A stretch of 64,000 nt of DNA from Saccharibacillus alkalitolerans (GTDB taxonomy: Bacteria > Bacillota > Bacilli > Paenibacillales > Paenibacillaceae), in NCBI RefSeq assembly GCF_011090185.1, contig NZ_JAAFGS010000002.1, forward strand, positions 680,415-744,414. The letters run 5' to 3'. The notes under the pieces were generated by a model that did no database searches, was not told where the DNA came from, and was given only the letters and a program-made list of their open reading frames with translations. Positions 45,232 to 53,261 of this stretch are shown piece after piece. How positions within the stretch are numbered: the first letter of the stretch is position 1; each line of letters begins with the position of its first letter. Both the position numbers and the translations under genes were made by a program.

Positions 45232-45271
45232 GGATACGAAAGGCCCGGCAAACGCATCGCGCCGCCGGGCC
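45232..45271 (-). terminator. Terminator of the universal stress protein gene
   Basis: GGCCCGGC and GCCGGGCC (8 bp) flank a 14-nt loop, and TTTCGT follows on the minus strand, between the stress-protein stop and the pur promoter. Confidence 0.65.
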
Positions 45272-45316
45272 CCGTTCCTTCTATTTCTTCGTTTTTCCGC
45301 TGCCACGAACGGGCCG

Positions 45317-45751
45317 TTACTTCACGACCAGAACCGGAATGCGCGACTGCTGCACGACGTTGTGGCTGACGCTGCCGAGCACGAATTCGCGAATCGCCCC
45401 GAGTCCGCGGCTGCCGATCACGATCAGGTCGGCATCCACTTCCTTCGCGTATTCCAGAATCAGTACGGCCGGCGCGCCCTGACGCATCTCGATCCGAGCG
45501 TCGATCCCCGATTCGCCGATGCGGCGGCGCGCTTCTTCCACGGTCTGCTCCGCAAGGTCGAAAAATTCCTTGTTTACGCTTCCCGGTACCGGCGCGATGC
45601 CGTCTCCGACAAAGAATCGCGGATAATCGTAAATGTGCAGCACTTCCAGCGTGGCTTCGGGCGAAGCTTTCGCCAGCGCGACCGCGCGATCGAGCGCTTT
45701 GTTCGACGCTTTGGAACCGTCATAGGCCACCAGAATTTTGGTGAACAGCAT
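45317..45751 (-). CDS. Universal stress protein (UspA family)
   Basis: 144-residue single Usp domain. The N-terminus TKILVAYDGSKASNKALDRA and the C-terminal nucleotide-binding motif GSRGLGAIREFVLGSVSHNV (G-x2-G-x9-GS) mark the ATP-binding subgroup. Such proteins help in survival of starvation or oxidative stress through unclear mechanisms. The ATG has AGAGGTG 8 nt upstream. It is monocistronic with its own terminator. Confidence 0.93.
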   Translation of the reverse strand: MLFTKILVAYDGSKASNKALDRAVALAKASPEATLEVLHIYDYPRFFVGDGIAPVPGSVNKEFFDLAEQTVEEARRRIGESGIDARIEMRQGAPAVLILEYAKEVDADLIVIGSRGLGAIREFVLGSVSHNVVQQSRIPVLVVK

Positions 45752-45904
45752 AATCAAGCACCTCTTTCTTCCTCTCGAATTCGGATTGCATCCGCGCTTG
45801 CCGCCGATGCGGCGCCGAAGGCGGATATCCGTCTGCTTTCATTATTACCCTTTCGAAAAGAAGAATCAAACGTTCTTGCTTGCTTTCCCCGCCGGTACGG
45901 GCCT

Positions 45905-46201
45905 TTAGCGGTTAAACAGGTAAAACAGCGCCCCGTATACGGCTATATTCAACAGCAGCAGCGCCGGGACGCCGAACTTGAACGAAGCGTGCTGCGTCTT
46001 GTGCCGCTTCGTCCGCATCGCCGCCCAGATTCCGAGCGCGCCTCCCGCGGCCGCCCAAATAAACAGCGTGCGCTCCGGCACCCGGTGCCGGCCTTTTCGG
46101 GCCCGCCGCTTGTCCGAAGCCATGATCGCGTAAGCGATCGCGTTCAGCACGATCAACCATCCCGCTAACACGAGATCGATCGCCGGAATGGTTAGAGTCA
46201 T
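45905..46201 (-). CDS. DUF1294 small membrane protein
   Basis: 98 residues with hydrophobic segments near residues 8-28, 44-60 and 78-95. The pattern NAIAYAIMASDKRRARKGRHRVPERTLF followed by AAAGGALGIWAAMRTKRHKTQHASFKFGVP is the DUF1294 signature (the conserved KTxHxxF part). The function is unknown. In some proteins the domain follows a cold-shock domain; here it stands alone. GAGGG lies upstream of the ATG. Confidence 0.88.
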   Translation of the reverse strand: MTLTIPAIDLVLAGWLIVLNAIAYAIMASDKRRARKGRHRVPERTLFIWAAAGGALGIWAAMRTKRHKTQHASFKFGVPALLLLNIAVYGALFYLFNR

Positions 46202-46300
46202 TTGATTCCCTCATTTCCCGTTACCAAAAGCATGGTTGGATGATTTGAACGATACGGCAGGCGTATGCGGGATTCGTTCCTAAAGCGTGAACGTAATCCC

Positions 46301-46349
46301 GTTCGCTCGCGCTATGAACGAAAGTTATTCGTTCATGGCGCGAGCGAAC
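46301..46349 (-). terminator. Long hairpin at the end of the response regulator gene
   Basis: 22-nt arms (46301-46322 and 46328-46349) pair with one mismatch around a 5-nt loop; the last base touches the stop codon of the regulator gene. No T-run follows, so it may protect the 3' end rather than terminate transcription alone. Confidence 0.55.
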
Positions 46350-46951
46350 TAAATCCAACCTTTTTCCTCCGCCAGCTTCACCGCTTCGATCCGGCTTTTG
46401 ACCGCCAGCTTGCCGAGCGTCTCGGAAATATAGTTGCGCACCGTCCCGTAGGATAAATGCAGCTTTTCCGCGATCTCGCTCGCGCTGCTGCCTTCCGCGG
46501 CCAGCCGCAAAATTTCCTGCTCTCGCGGCGTAAGCGGGTTCTCCTCGCGCATACTGCCGAACACGAGTTCCGGCGACACTTCCCGGTGTCCCTGCATCAC
46601 GCGCCGGATCGCTTCCGCCAACTTCTCTACCGGTTCGTCCTTGAGCAGGTAGCCGCGAATGTCGGCTTTGACGCCGCGTTCGAAATAGCCCGGCCGCGCA
46701 AAAGTCGTCAGGATGACGACTCTGCACGCGGAACCGGCCGCTTTCAGCTTTTCCGCCGCGTCCAGTCCGCTGAGCTTCGGCATTTCGATATCCATCAAGC
46801 AAATATCCGGCTGCAGCTTTTCGATCATTCGCAGCGCCTCTTCGCCGTCGCCCGCTTCGCCGACCACTTCGATGTCGTCTTCCAGTCCCAGCAGCGACGC
46901 CATCGCTCCGCGCAGCAGACGCTGGTCTTCGGCTATTATAATACGAATCAT
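46349..46951 (-). CDS. NarL/LuxR-family response regulator (YvfU/LnrK-like)
   Basis: 200 residues. Receiver domain 1-120 with the phosphoacceptor Asp 54 in CLMDIEMPKLSG and Lys in YLLKDEP; LuxR-type helix-turn-helix 138-200 (LTPREQEILRLAAEGSSASEIAEKLHLSYGTVRNYIS, seen as shorter blocks). The ATG overlaps the kinase stop (ATGA). Together with the kinase and the ABC exporter it copies the B. subtilis yvfRSTU/lnr layout, in which the regulator switches on the exporter. The candidate operator lies upstream of the ATPase gene. Confidence 0.9.
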   Translation of the reverse strand: MIRIIIAEDQRLLRGAMASLLGLEDDIEVVGEAGDGEEALRMIEKLQPDICLMDIEMPKLSGLDAAEKLKAAGSACRVVILTTFARPGYFERGVKADIRGYLLKDEPVEKLAEAIRRVMQGHREVSPELVFGSMREENPLTPREQEILRLAAEGSSASEIAEKLHLSYGTVRNYISETLGKLAVKSRIEAVKLAEEKGWI

Positions 46952-48135
46952 GCCATTTTGCCTCCCTGTCCGGCTCGGACGACCAGCGGGATCTTTACGC
47001 TCAGCACGGTTCCCCGGCCCGGCCGCGAAGCCAGGTCCAGCGTGCCTTCGATCAGCGCCAGCCGTTCTCGCATTCCTTTGAGGCCGTTGCCGCCGCCCAC
47101 GTTCTCCAATCCGCTGCCGCCCGCTTTTTCTTCTCGTCCCTCGTTCTTCCTGCCGCTCGGCCCGATGCCGTCGTCCTCGATCTTCATTTCCACCTCGGAA
47201 CCGCTGCGGCGCACCGTAACCGTACAGCTTTGCGCCCGGCTGTGTTTGACGATATTCGTGACCGCTTCTTTCAGGCACAGGCTGAGAATATTCTGGGTCA
47301 GATCCGGCACGCCTTCCAGCCCCTCGTCTCCTTCCACATGCATGGCGATCTCCGCCGTGCGCAGCATCTCCCGCGCCTCGATCAATTCCTCGCTCAGCTT
47401 GATCGCCCGCATCTCCGAGACCAGTTCGCGCACCTGACTCAGCGCGGCGCGCGACGTCTCCTGAATTTCTCTCGCTTCGTGCTGCGCGCGTTCCGGATCT
47501 TTGCTCGCGAGCCGTTCCACCAGCTGGCTTTTGAGCGTGATCAGCGACAGCGTATGGCCGAGCGTGTCGTGCAGGTCGCGCGCGATTCGCATCCGCTCTT
47601 CCTTTTTCATCAGCTCGCCGATCTGTTCGTTGGCCGCGGCCAACTGCTCGCGCAGTTCGATCTGCCGGTTAACCGAACGAACGGCAAAAGGCATCATCCC
47701 CAAAATAATAAAGAACGGGATGATTGCCATGATGTCTGCCATCTCGAGCGTTCTCGTCGTAAACAGAATAGGGAGCGAACCCAGGATCAGCAGCAGTCCG
47801 AGAAAAACGAAGAACGCTTTTTTGTCGCGAATCCATCCGACGAAAAATGAGCAGTAGAGCCCGAGATAGAGGTTGCCGATATCGCCCAGCAGGGTGAAAA
47901 CGGAGGTCAGGAGCATCAGGATCAGCAGCAGCACGTTGAATCCACGGTCCGTTTTCGCCCAATAAATCTGCCGATAAACGACAACGAACACGGCAACCAG
48001 TATGTAGATGAGCATTTTGACCGAATCCGACTTGCCCTGAAGGCTGACGATCGGAAAGATCAAATACATCAGAAAGATATAAGGAACGATTCCGAACTTT
48101 TTCGGCAGCCGAAACCAGGTTCCGATGTTTTTCAT
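46948..48135 (-). CDS. DesK-type sensor histidine kinase (YvfT/LnrJ-like)
   Basis: 395 residues. Five to six hydrophobic segments fill residues about 15-155 with almost no extracellular loop, as in intramembrane-sensing kinases. A short coiled segment leads to the HisKA_3 motif RMRIARDLHDTLGH (His 189), then the HATPase_c domain (CLKEAVTNIVKHS, EDDGIG, GNGLKGMRERL). A Gly/Glu-rich insert (GRKNEGREEKAGGSG) sits in the ATP lid. It likely senses membrane-active compounds. It follows the permease gene by 7 nt. Confidence 0.9.
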   Translation of the reverse strand: MKNIGTWFRLPKKFGIVPYIFLMYLIFPIVSLQGKSDSVKMLIYILVAVFVVVYRQIYWAKTDRGFNVLLLILMLLTSVFTLLGDIGNLYLGLYCSFFVGWIRDKKAFFVFLGLLLILGSLPILFTTRTLEMADIMAIIPFFIILGMMPFAVRSVNRQIELREQLAAANEQIGELMKKEERMRIARDLHDTLGHTLSLITLKSQLVERLASKDPERAQHEAREIQETSRAALSQVRELVSEMRAIKLSEELIEAREMLRTAEIAMHVEGDEGLEGVPDLTQNILSLCLKEAVTNIVKHSRAQSCTVTVRRSGSEVEMKIEDDGIGPSGRKNEGREEKAGGSGLENVGGGNGLKGMRERLALIEGTLDLASRPGRGTVLSVKIPLVVRAGQGGKMA

Positions 48136-48142
48136 CGCTTGC

Positions 48143-48880
48143 TTACACCGCCTCCTGCTTTTTTCTCACATATCCCGATATTACCATAAAAGCGATCAGG
48201 TAGCCGAGCAGAATCAGCATACTTACCGCAGAAGGACTTCCGCCCGCCGCGATCGACCAGGCCCCGTCGCCGTAATTGTAGGAAGGCAGCCACTTTCCGA
48301 CCCGCTGCATCGCCTCCGGCATGATCTCGAACGGCATCCACAGCCCGCCGGAGATGGCGAGTCCCATATACAGCACGTTGCTGATGCCGTTTGCCGTGTC
48401 GACTTTTTTCATGCAGCCGATCAATCCGCCCAGCGCCAAGAAAGGCAGCGAAGCAATAACGATCCACAATCCGGCCATCAGCCATTGGGACGCGCTCAGA
48501 CGGACGCCGTTGATCAGCCAACCCGAAGTAAAGATAACGACGATGCAAAGCAGGTTAAGCAGCATTTGGGCGAACATCTTGCTTGCGGCGTAGACGGCGC
48601 CGGGCAGCGGAGTCGTGCGCAGCACGGTCGACCAACCCTGCGTCCGCTCCTGCACGAGCCGGAGACCGAACGTCATAACCGAGGTGCCCATCACGCTGAA
48701 CGCCGCCATCGACATCAGATAATGTGCCTGCCACTCTTCCAGGTTCGGCATATCGCCGTTTAGGACCCGGGTGAAAATGAAGTAGAACAGGATCGGCATG
48801 GCCAGGGACCAGAATACGAAATAAGGATTGCGAACAATTCGCAAGATTTCCGCCTTGCTCTGCATCCACAAACTTTTCAT
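48143..48880 (-). CDS. ABC-2 type exporter permease (YvfS/LnrM-like)
   Basis: 245-residue membrane protein with six hydrophobic segments starting at YFVFWSLAMPILFYFIFTRV. FGLRLVQERTQGW between the second and third segments and GLWMPFEIMPEAMQ before the last are typical of drug/antibiotic exporter permeases. It lies 2 nt downstream of the ATPase gene and presumably forms a homodimer with two ATPases. Confidence 0.88.
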   Translation of the reverse strand: MKSLWMQSKAEILRIVRNPYFVFWSLAMPILFYFIFTRVLNGDMPNLEEWQAHYLMSMAAFSVMGTSVMTFGLRLVQERTQGWSTVLRTTPLPGAVYAASKMFAQMLLNLLCIVVIFTSGWLINGVRLSASQWLMAGLWIVIASLPFLALGGLIGCMKKVDTANGISNVLYMGLAISGGLWMPFEIMPEAMQRVGKWLPSYNYGDGAWSIAAGGSPSAVSMLILLGYLIAFMVISGYVRKKQEAV

Positions 48881-48882
48881 GA

Positions 48883-49830
48883 TTAGATCGCCTCCCGGGT
48901 ATCGATTTGAGCGTTTGTTCCGTGATTGCGGGTAAGCTGTTCAAAAGCCGCATCGAGACGGCCGACATCGACCCGGATATCCCGGATGCCGAGACCCGAT
49001 TCGATCAAAATTCGCAGCACGGCGTCGGTATCTTCGGCCGTAACGATGATGCGTCCGTTCGATTCGGTAACCTCCGCTTCGTTCTCCAGCCGCATGCCGA
49101 GCAGCCCGGCCGTTCGCTTCTGCCAATCGGCATCCGCCGTCTCCGGCAGGAACGAGACGCTTCGTTTGACCAGCGCGCGCTTGATCTCGTCCGGCGTTCC
49201 GTCCGCGGCAATCTTTCCCTGGTCGAACAGCAGAATCCGATCGGCCTCGCTGTCCGCTTCTTCCAGATAATGCGTCGAGAACAGCACGGTCTTGCCCTGC
49301 TTCGCCAGCTGCCGGACCTCGTCCCAGAACCGGCGCCGCGCCGTCGTGTCCAGCCCGACCGTCGGTTCGTCGAAGAACAGCACGTCCGGATTGCCCGCCA
49401 TCGCCAGAGCGAAGCCCAGGCTTCTTCTTTGCCCGCCCGACATCTTCTGTCCGCTGCGATTGAGATCAGACGGGCTCAATCCGCTCAGCTTAATCAGATA
49501 ATCCCGATCGGCCGGCCTGCTGTAATAACTGCGGAACAGGTCGATCAGCTCCCTGGCTTTCAGACCGTCCATGACGGCAACTTCCTGCAGCATGGCGCCG
49601 ATGCGGTCGCGGGTTCTCCGGTCGCCCGGCGCTCCGCCCAGCAGGCTCAAGGCGCCTTCGCTCGGTTGAAGCAGGCCCAGCATCATGGACATCGTTGTCG
49701 TCTTCCCCGCTCCGTTCGGTCCGAGCAGCGCGGTGATCGTTCCTTTTTCTATCGCGAAGCTGACGCCGTCGACCGCTTTTTTGCCGCGAAACGTTTTGGA
49801 GACGTTTTTCAATTCGATTACGGTTGTCAT
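48883..49830 (-). CDS. ABC exporter ATP-binding protein (YvfR/LnrL-like)
   Basis: 315 residues. Walker A GPNGAGKTT (37-45), Q-loop LQEVAVMDGL, signature MSGGQRRSL, Walker B DVLFFDEPTVGLD and the H-loop FSTHYLEEAD are all intact. The C-terminal 90 residues form the DUF4162-like extension seen in drug-export ATPases. It is the first gene of the four-gene exporter/two-component unit. Upstream is a candidate operator with TGACA/TGTCA half-sites. Confidence 0.92.
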   Translation of the reverse strand: MTTVIELKNVSKTFRGKKAVDGVSFAIEKGTITALLGPNGAGKTTTMSMMLGLLQPSEGALSLLGGAPGDRRTRDRIGAMLQEVAVMDGLKARELIDLFRSYYSRPADRDYLIKLSGLSPSDLNRSGQKMSGGQRRSLGFALAMAGNPDVLFFDEPTVGLDTTARRRFWDEVRQLAKQGKTVLFSTHYLEEADSEADRILLFDQGKIAADGTPDEIKRALVKRSVSFLPETADADWQKRTAGLLGMRLENEAEVTESNGRIIVTAEDTDAVLRILIESGLGIRDIRVDVGRLDAAFEQLTRNHGTNAQIDTREAI

Positions 49831-49912
49831 GAGTTTCTCTCCTCCGTCGGTTGGTGTTCGGTGCGTGTTGGCCGCTGTTCTCTATGTATTCAGCTTACCG
49901 AAGCGGAGAACA

Positions 49913-49956
49913 TGACAGTAGTATGGGCTGTCACGATTTTCGGATGACAACTGTCA
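49913..49956 (-). promoter_or_regulatory. Candidate response-regulator operator of the exporter operon
   Basis: TGACAG (49913-49918) and CTGTCA (49928-49933) form one inverted repeat, and TGACAACTGTCA (49945-49956) a second. They lie 80-125 nt before the ATPase start codon. NarL-type regulators often bind such paired repeats. Confidence 0.55.
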
Positions 49957-50022
49957 CCCGAACGGCAGAGAAGAATTACGCCCATCCGGGCATAATTTGG
50001 GGATAAGGGGCGTTCAAACAAG

Positions 50023-50057
50023 AAAAAAGACCGCAGAAAACGCTCTGCCGTCTTTTT
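50023..50057 (-). terminator. Terminator of the Eis-like acetyltransferase gene
   Basis: AAAAAGACCGCAGA pairs with TCTGCCGTCTTTTT (one mismatch) around a 6-nt loop, about 90 nt after the stop codon. T-tracts are available on both strands. Confidence 0.65.
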
Positions 50058-50146
50058 CGGAAGTTATACACATGTGGGTAACTTTCAGAAAACCTTGTTT
50101 CTTCTTCCAGTTATCCCCGACATGGGGGTAACCTGTTCAAAACTGT

Positions 50147-51331
50147 TTAAAAGTAGTCGGGCAGATAGGGCGTCCGCGCGGGAATCAAGACATCCAGCTT
50201 TTTCGCGACCGCTTCGGAAGTCTCCATCAGGCCGAAGCGCTGAAGGTCCGGCGGGCGGCGATAGCCGAGCAGCATGGCGGTCAAGATTCCGATGGATACG
50301 GAGATCCGCTCCTCCGCTTCATGTCCGGTATCCCCAGGAGTATGAACGGGCTCAAGCTTTCCTTGTCCATCCGGCGAGATCGTCCATCTCCAAACGCCTT
50401 CGTTCCAGGGTGCGTCGCGGTCTTCGATCTGGAGGATAAACCGGGACGGCGCATCGGCTTCGGCGAAAGGATAGGCCCGAATGAACGCTTCGGCGTCCAC
50501 GATCCGTCCCATAAAGTAAGGCTCGATCTCCTGTTTGACCCTGGGGTCGGACAGAAGCAGGGACATCGGATCGTCGACGGGCAGCTTGAGCTGGACTTCT
50601 TTCAGCTTGGAGTCGTGATTGACGATAAAATCCCACATTCCCTGCCGGGCCGTCTCGTTCAACCAGATGATCTCTTCGGTGATCCATACTCTGTTTTCGA
50701 TCTCGTACAGGACATAAGCTTCCGGTTCTCCCGCTTCGTTATAATAGACGGCCGTATACGGGATTCCGCTCATCACGCGGTTCTCCCACCAACTCCGGCT
50801 GCGGGTCATCGCCCCGTTATACCGCGGAATGACACGGTCATACACGGACTTCAGCACCTCGATCTCGCGGATATTTCGTACGACGCGTCCCGGAACGTTT
50901 TTGCGGACCGGAAGTTTATCCACAGGGATGGAATAGTTTTTGTTGTCGGTAAAGAGCTCCCATCCGTATTTGCGGTAAAAAGCGACCGAAAAAGGATGCA
51001 GATAGGACAACAGCTGCCCCTGATTTTTCATTTCCTCGAGCGCCCGGCGCAGCAGCAGGGTAACCATGCCTTTGCGCCGCTTCTCGGGCCAGGTCGCCAC
51101 TCCGCCGATTCCGCCCATCTTGACCCGCCGCCCGTGCACGTAGACTTCGAGTGGAATCAAGGCCAGCTTGGCGCACAGCTCTCCGTCCTCGAAGGCGCCC
51201 CATACCGGCTCGTCCGCGAACCGGGCTCTGCGCTCCTCTTTTTTCTCCTCGCTCAATTTGTATAAAAACGCATATTCCGCCAGCGCGATATTCGCATCGA
51301 ACTCCGCGTCGGTCAGCCGTCTGATTTCCAT
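50147..51331 (-). CDS. Eis-like GNAT acetyltransferase
   Basis: 394 residues, the three-part Eis layout: an N-terminal GNAT domain (LTDAEFDANIALAEYAF; acetyl-CoA loop GVATWPEKRRKGMVTLLL), a second GNAT-like domain, and a C-terminal SCP2-like domain (FILQIEDRDAPWNEGVWRW) ending in the hydrophobic ALPxYF-type tail TPYLPDYF, whose free carboxylate is catalytic in Eis. Mycobacterial Eis acetylates aminoglycosides; Bacillus homologues are less well known. AAGGAGGTAAACG supports this ATG, 32 codons inside the open frame. Confidence 0.88.
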   Translation of the reverse strand: MEIRRLTDAEFDANIALAEYAFLYKLSEEKKEERRARFADEPVWGAFEDGELCAKLALIPLEVYVHGRRVKMGGIGGVATWPEKRRKGMVTLLLRRALEEMKNQGQLLSYLHPFSVAFYRKYGWELFTDNKNYSIPVDKLPVRKNVPGRVVRNIREIEVLKSVYDRVIPRYNGAMTRSRSWWENRVMSGIPYTAVYYNEAGEPEAYVLYEIENRVWITEEIIWLNETARQGMWDFIVNHDSKLKEVQLKLPVDDPMSLLLSDPRVKQEIEPYFMGRIVDAEAFIRAYPFAEADAPSRFILQIEDRDAPWNEGVWRWTISPDGQGKLEPVHTPGDTGHEAEERISVSIGILTAMLLGYRRPPDLQRFGLMETSEAVAKKLDVLIPARTPYLPDYF

Positions 51332-51424
51332 CGGTTCGTTTACCTCCTTCGTCTTCTCCGTATCCACCTTCATGCTTCTACGTCGCGGCGGCGAATTCCT
51401 GCGAGTCTGCCGGAGTCTTATCCG

Positions 51425-51460
51425 CAAAAAAGACCCCTTCGCGATGCGGAGGGGGCCTCT
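51425..51460 (-). terminator. Terminator downstream of the clpP paralogue
   Basis: An imperfect GC-rich stem (GGCCCCC/GGGGTC with CGC/GCG near the loop) is followed on the minus strand by TTTTTT, between the clpP stop and the acetyltransferase start. Confidence 0.65.
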
Positions 51461-51500
51461 GTATTCGGCTTCACGGGCCGATTCGTCCGGGTCAAACCTT

Positions 51501-52094
51501 CTACGCGCGCTTCGATCCGTCGATAATCCGGTCGATAACGCCGTATTCCAGCGCTTCTTCCGCCGACATGAAGTAATCCCGGTCCATGTCCCGCGCGATT
51601 CGTTCGATCGGCTGGCCCGTATGCGAGGCCGCGATCTCGTTCAGCCGCTCGCGGGTGCGGATGATCCGCTTGGCGCTGATCGCGATGTCGCTGGCCTGCC
51701 CCTGCGCGCCGCCGTGCGGCTGATGGATCATGATCTCGCTGTTCGGCAGCGCGCAGCGCTTGCCCGGGGAACCGGCCAGCAGCAGAATCGCCGCGAAAGA
51801 AGCGGCCATGCCCGTGCAGATCGTATGCACGTCCGGCTTCACATGGCGCATGGCGTCATAGATGGCAAAGCCCGCCGTGGTCACGCCGCCCGGACTGTTG
51901 ATGTAAAAATGAATGTCTTTCTCCGGGTCTTCGGCTTCGAGCAGCAGCAGCTGCGCCGTAATGCTGTTGGCGACCTGATCGTCGATCGCGGAACCGAGAA
52001 AGACAATCCGGTCCTTCAGCAGCCTGGAATAAATATCGTAAGATCGCTCGCCGCGGCTCGTTTGTTCCACGACGTAAGGAATGAAAGTGCTCAT
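51501..52094 (-). CDS. clpP: ClpP-family serine protease (probable second ClpP)
   Basis: 197 residues, the usual length. The triad is Ser 99 in GMAASFAA, His 124 in IMIHQPHGG and Asp 173 in DRDYF. It forms the proteolytic chamber used with Clp ATPases. The segment after the nucleophile ([16 protein letters not shown]) departs from the common SMGAFLLAAGAKGKR, suggesting a paralogue rather than the housekeeping copy; this is an inference from memory of the family. AGGAGGAAACG precedes the ATG. It lies 56 nt after an ECF sigma gene and is probably co-transcribed with it. Confidence 0.9.
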   Translation of the reverse strand: MSTFIPYVVEQTSRGERSYDIYSRLLKDRIVFLGSAIDDQVANSITAQLLLLEAEDPEKDIHFYINSPGGVTTAGFAIYDAMRHVKPDVHTICTGMAASFAAILLLAGSPGKRCALPNSEIMIHQPHGGAQGQASDIAISAKRIIRTRERLNEIAASHTGQPIERIARDMDRDYFMSAEEALEYGVIDRIIDGSKRA

Positions 52095-52150
52095 CGTTCG
52101 TTTCCTCCTCGGAATGCAAATAAGGTGGAATCCGCGGCGGCCGCAGGTTC

Positions 52151-52975
52151 TCAAGCCGCCGAAAAGAGAAGGAAAGGCGGAAGGCTGCTTGCGTCCGTTC
52201 TGCCGCCTCGGCACGAATACGGACGGCGCCCGGGCCGTTCCGTCCTTCCCGGCTTCGGTGCGGCCGCGCAGCGAACCGCGAGAACCGCTTCTTCGCCGCT
52301 GCCTCCGTTCCGCAAAATAAGCAGCGCCCGCACGTCCTGCAGACGAATCGCTTCCATATAAGCGTAGACCGTCTGTTCGTCTTCCGTCCCGCTTGCCGTC
52401 TCTCTGCCGTCCGGCGCGGCTTTTGTCTCGCTTTCCTCCTGCCGGTACTCGTCCAGCTTCTTTCTCGCCCGATGCAGCGCGGCTTTGACGCCGCCCTCCG
52501 TCGTGCGAAGCAGTTCCGCCGTCTCCGCCGCCGTGAAGCGCAAATACTCCATCAGCAGATATGCGGTGCGCTGATCGGGCGTCAATACCCGCACCAGACG
52601 ATCCGCGGCCGGCCACAGCTTCAGCGGATCCGGCGATTCGGCAGCCGCTTCGGCTTCCGCTTCGAGCCCGGTTTCTTCGCGTCCCCTGCGCATCCGGTCG
52701 ATCCAGGCATGATACGCGACGCTGCGCAAATACGTACGATTCCAGGTCTTTCCTCCGCCGCGAAACGCGGACCACGCTTTAAGCCAGGTTTCCTGCAGCA
52801 GATCCTCTCCGTCCGGTGACGAACCGGTCAGGAACCTGCAGTACTTTTTCAGGGCTTCGCCGTGCTCCGAGATCAGCTCGTCGAACCGGGCGCGGTTCGA
52901 CGCAGATTGCCGCTCCTCTTTTTGTCCGTTCTGTTCGATACCGAATTCTGCCCTGCCTGTCTTCGTCTCTGCCAT
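52151..52975 (-). CDS. ECF-type RNA polymerase sigma factor
   Basis: 274 residues. Region 2 spans about 30-100 ([52 protein letters not shown]) and region 4 about 125-175 ([42 protein letters not shown]). About 100 further C-terminal residues include [20 protein letters not shown] and a basic, Pro/Ser-rich end with no clear match; this extension could replace an anti-sigma factor, none being adjacent. GGGAGGAGGGAACGG precedes the ATG. The following gene is a ClpP paralogue. Confidence 0.85.
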   Translation of the reverse strand: MAETKTGRAEFGIEQNGQKEERQSASNRARFDELISEHGEALKKYCRFLTGSSPDGEDLLQETWLKAWSAFRGGGKTWNRTYLRSVAYHAWIDRMRRGREETGLEAEAEAAAESPDPLKLWPAADRLVRVLTPDQRTAYLLMEYLRFTAAETAELLRTTEGGVKAALHRARKKLDEYRQEESETKAAPDGRETASGTEDEQTVYAYMEAIRLQDVRALLILRNGGSGEEAVLAVRCAAAPKPGRTERPGRRPYSCRGGRTDASSLPPFLLFSAA

Positions 52976-53090
52976 TCCGTTCCCTCCTCCCTGCCGGATT
53001 CATCGGCTTAAACGAACGAATCTCTCCAAACGATACTCCGACGAAACGAATTTATTTTATTTTTTTCCGCAGACCGTGTTTCGACTTTCT

Positions 53091-53106
53091 GTTATAAGGT
53101 TATAAC
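53091..53106 (-). promoter_or_regulatory. Palindrome over a possible -10 box of the ECF sigma gene
   Basis: GTTATAAGGTTATAAC is a 7-bp-arm perfect palindrome. On the minus strand TTGGTT lies 18 bp before TTATAA inside it. A repressor site over the promoter is plausible but unproven. Confidence 0.4.
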
Positions 53107-53190
53107 ACCACATAGAGATTTTAAACCAAACCGGACTCCGATTCGGAATACGGCGCGGCATACAACCTTGAATAATGGGATAATCGGCAC

Positions 53191-53227
53191 AAAAAAAGCG
53201 AGAACCAGTTGCGACCTGGTTCCCGCT
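53191..53227 (-). terminator. Terminator of the first beta-helix gene
   Basis: AGCGGGAACCAG and CTGGTTCTCGCT (one mismatch) around a 7-nt loop, then TTTTTTT on the minus strand, about 35 nt after the stop. Nearly the same stem ends the paralogous gene at 55355-55391. Confidence 0.88.
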
Positions 53228-53261
53228 GAATCGAATCTTTGTGAGAGAAGATTTGAAAAGA

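Larger units (their letters stand above)
44605..45316 (-). promoter_or_regulatory. Control region and 5' leader of the pur operon
   Basis: 712 bp without a gene. In the direction of transcription it holds the terminator of the upstream gene, two PurBoxes, a SigA-type promoter, a purine aptamer, two stable hairpins (44883-44898 and 44817-44842) and an intrinsic terminator before purE. The transcribed leader is about 470 nt. Confidence 0.8.
52976..53261. other. 286-bp intergenic region upstream of the ECF sigma gene
   Basis: No gene. It contains a perfect palindrome overlapping a likely promoter (53091-53106) and the terminator of the beta-helix gene (53191-53227). Confidence 0.5.
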
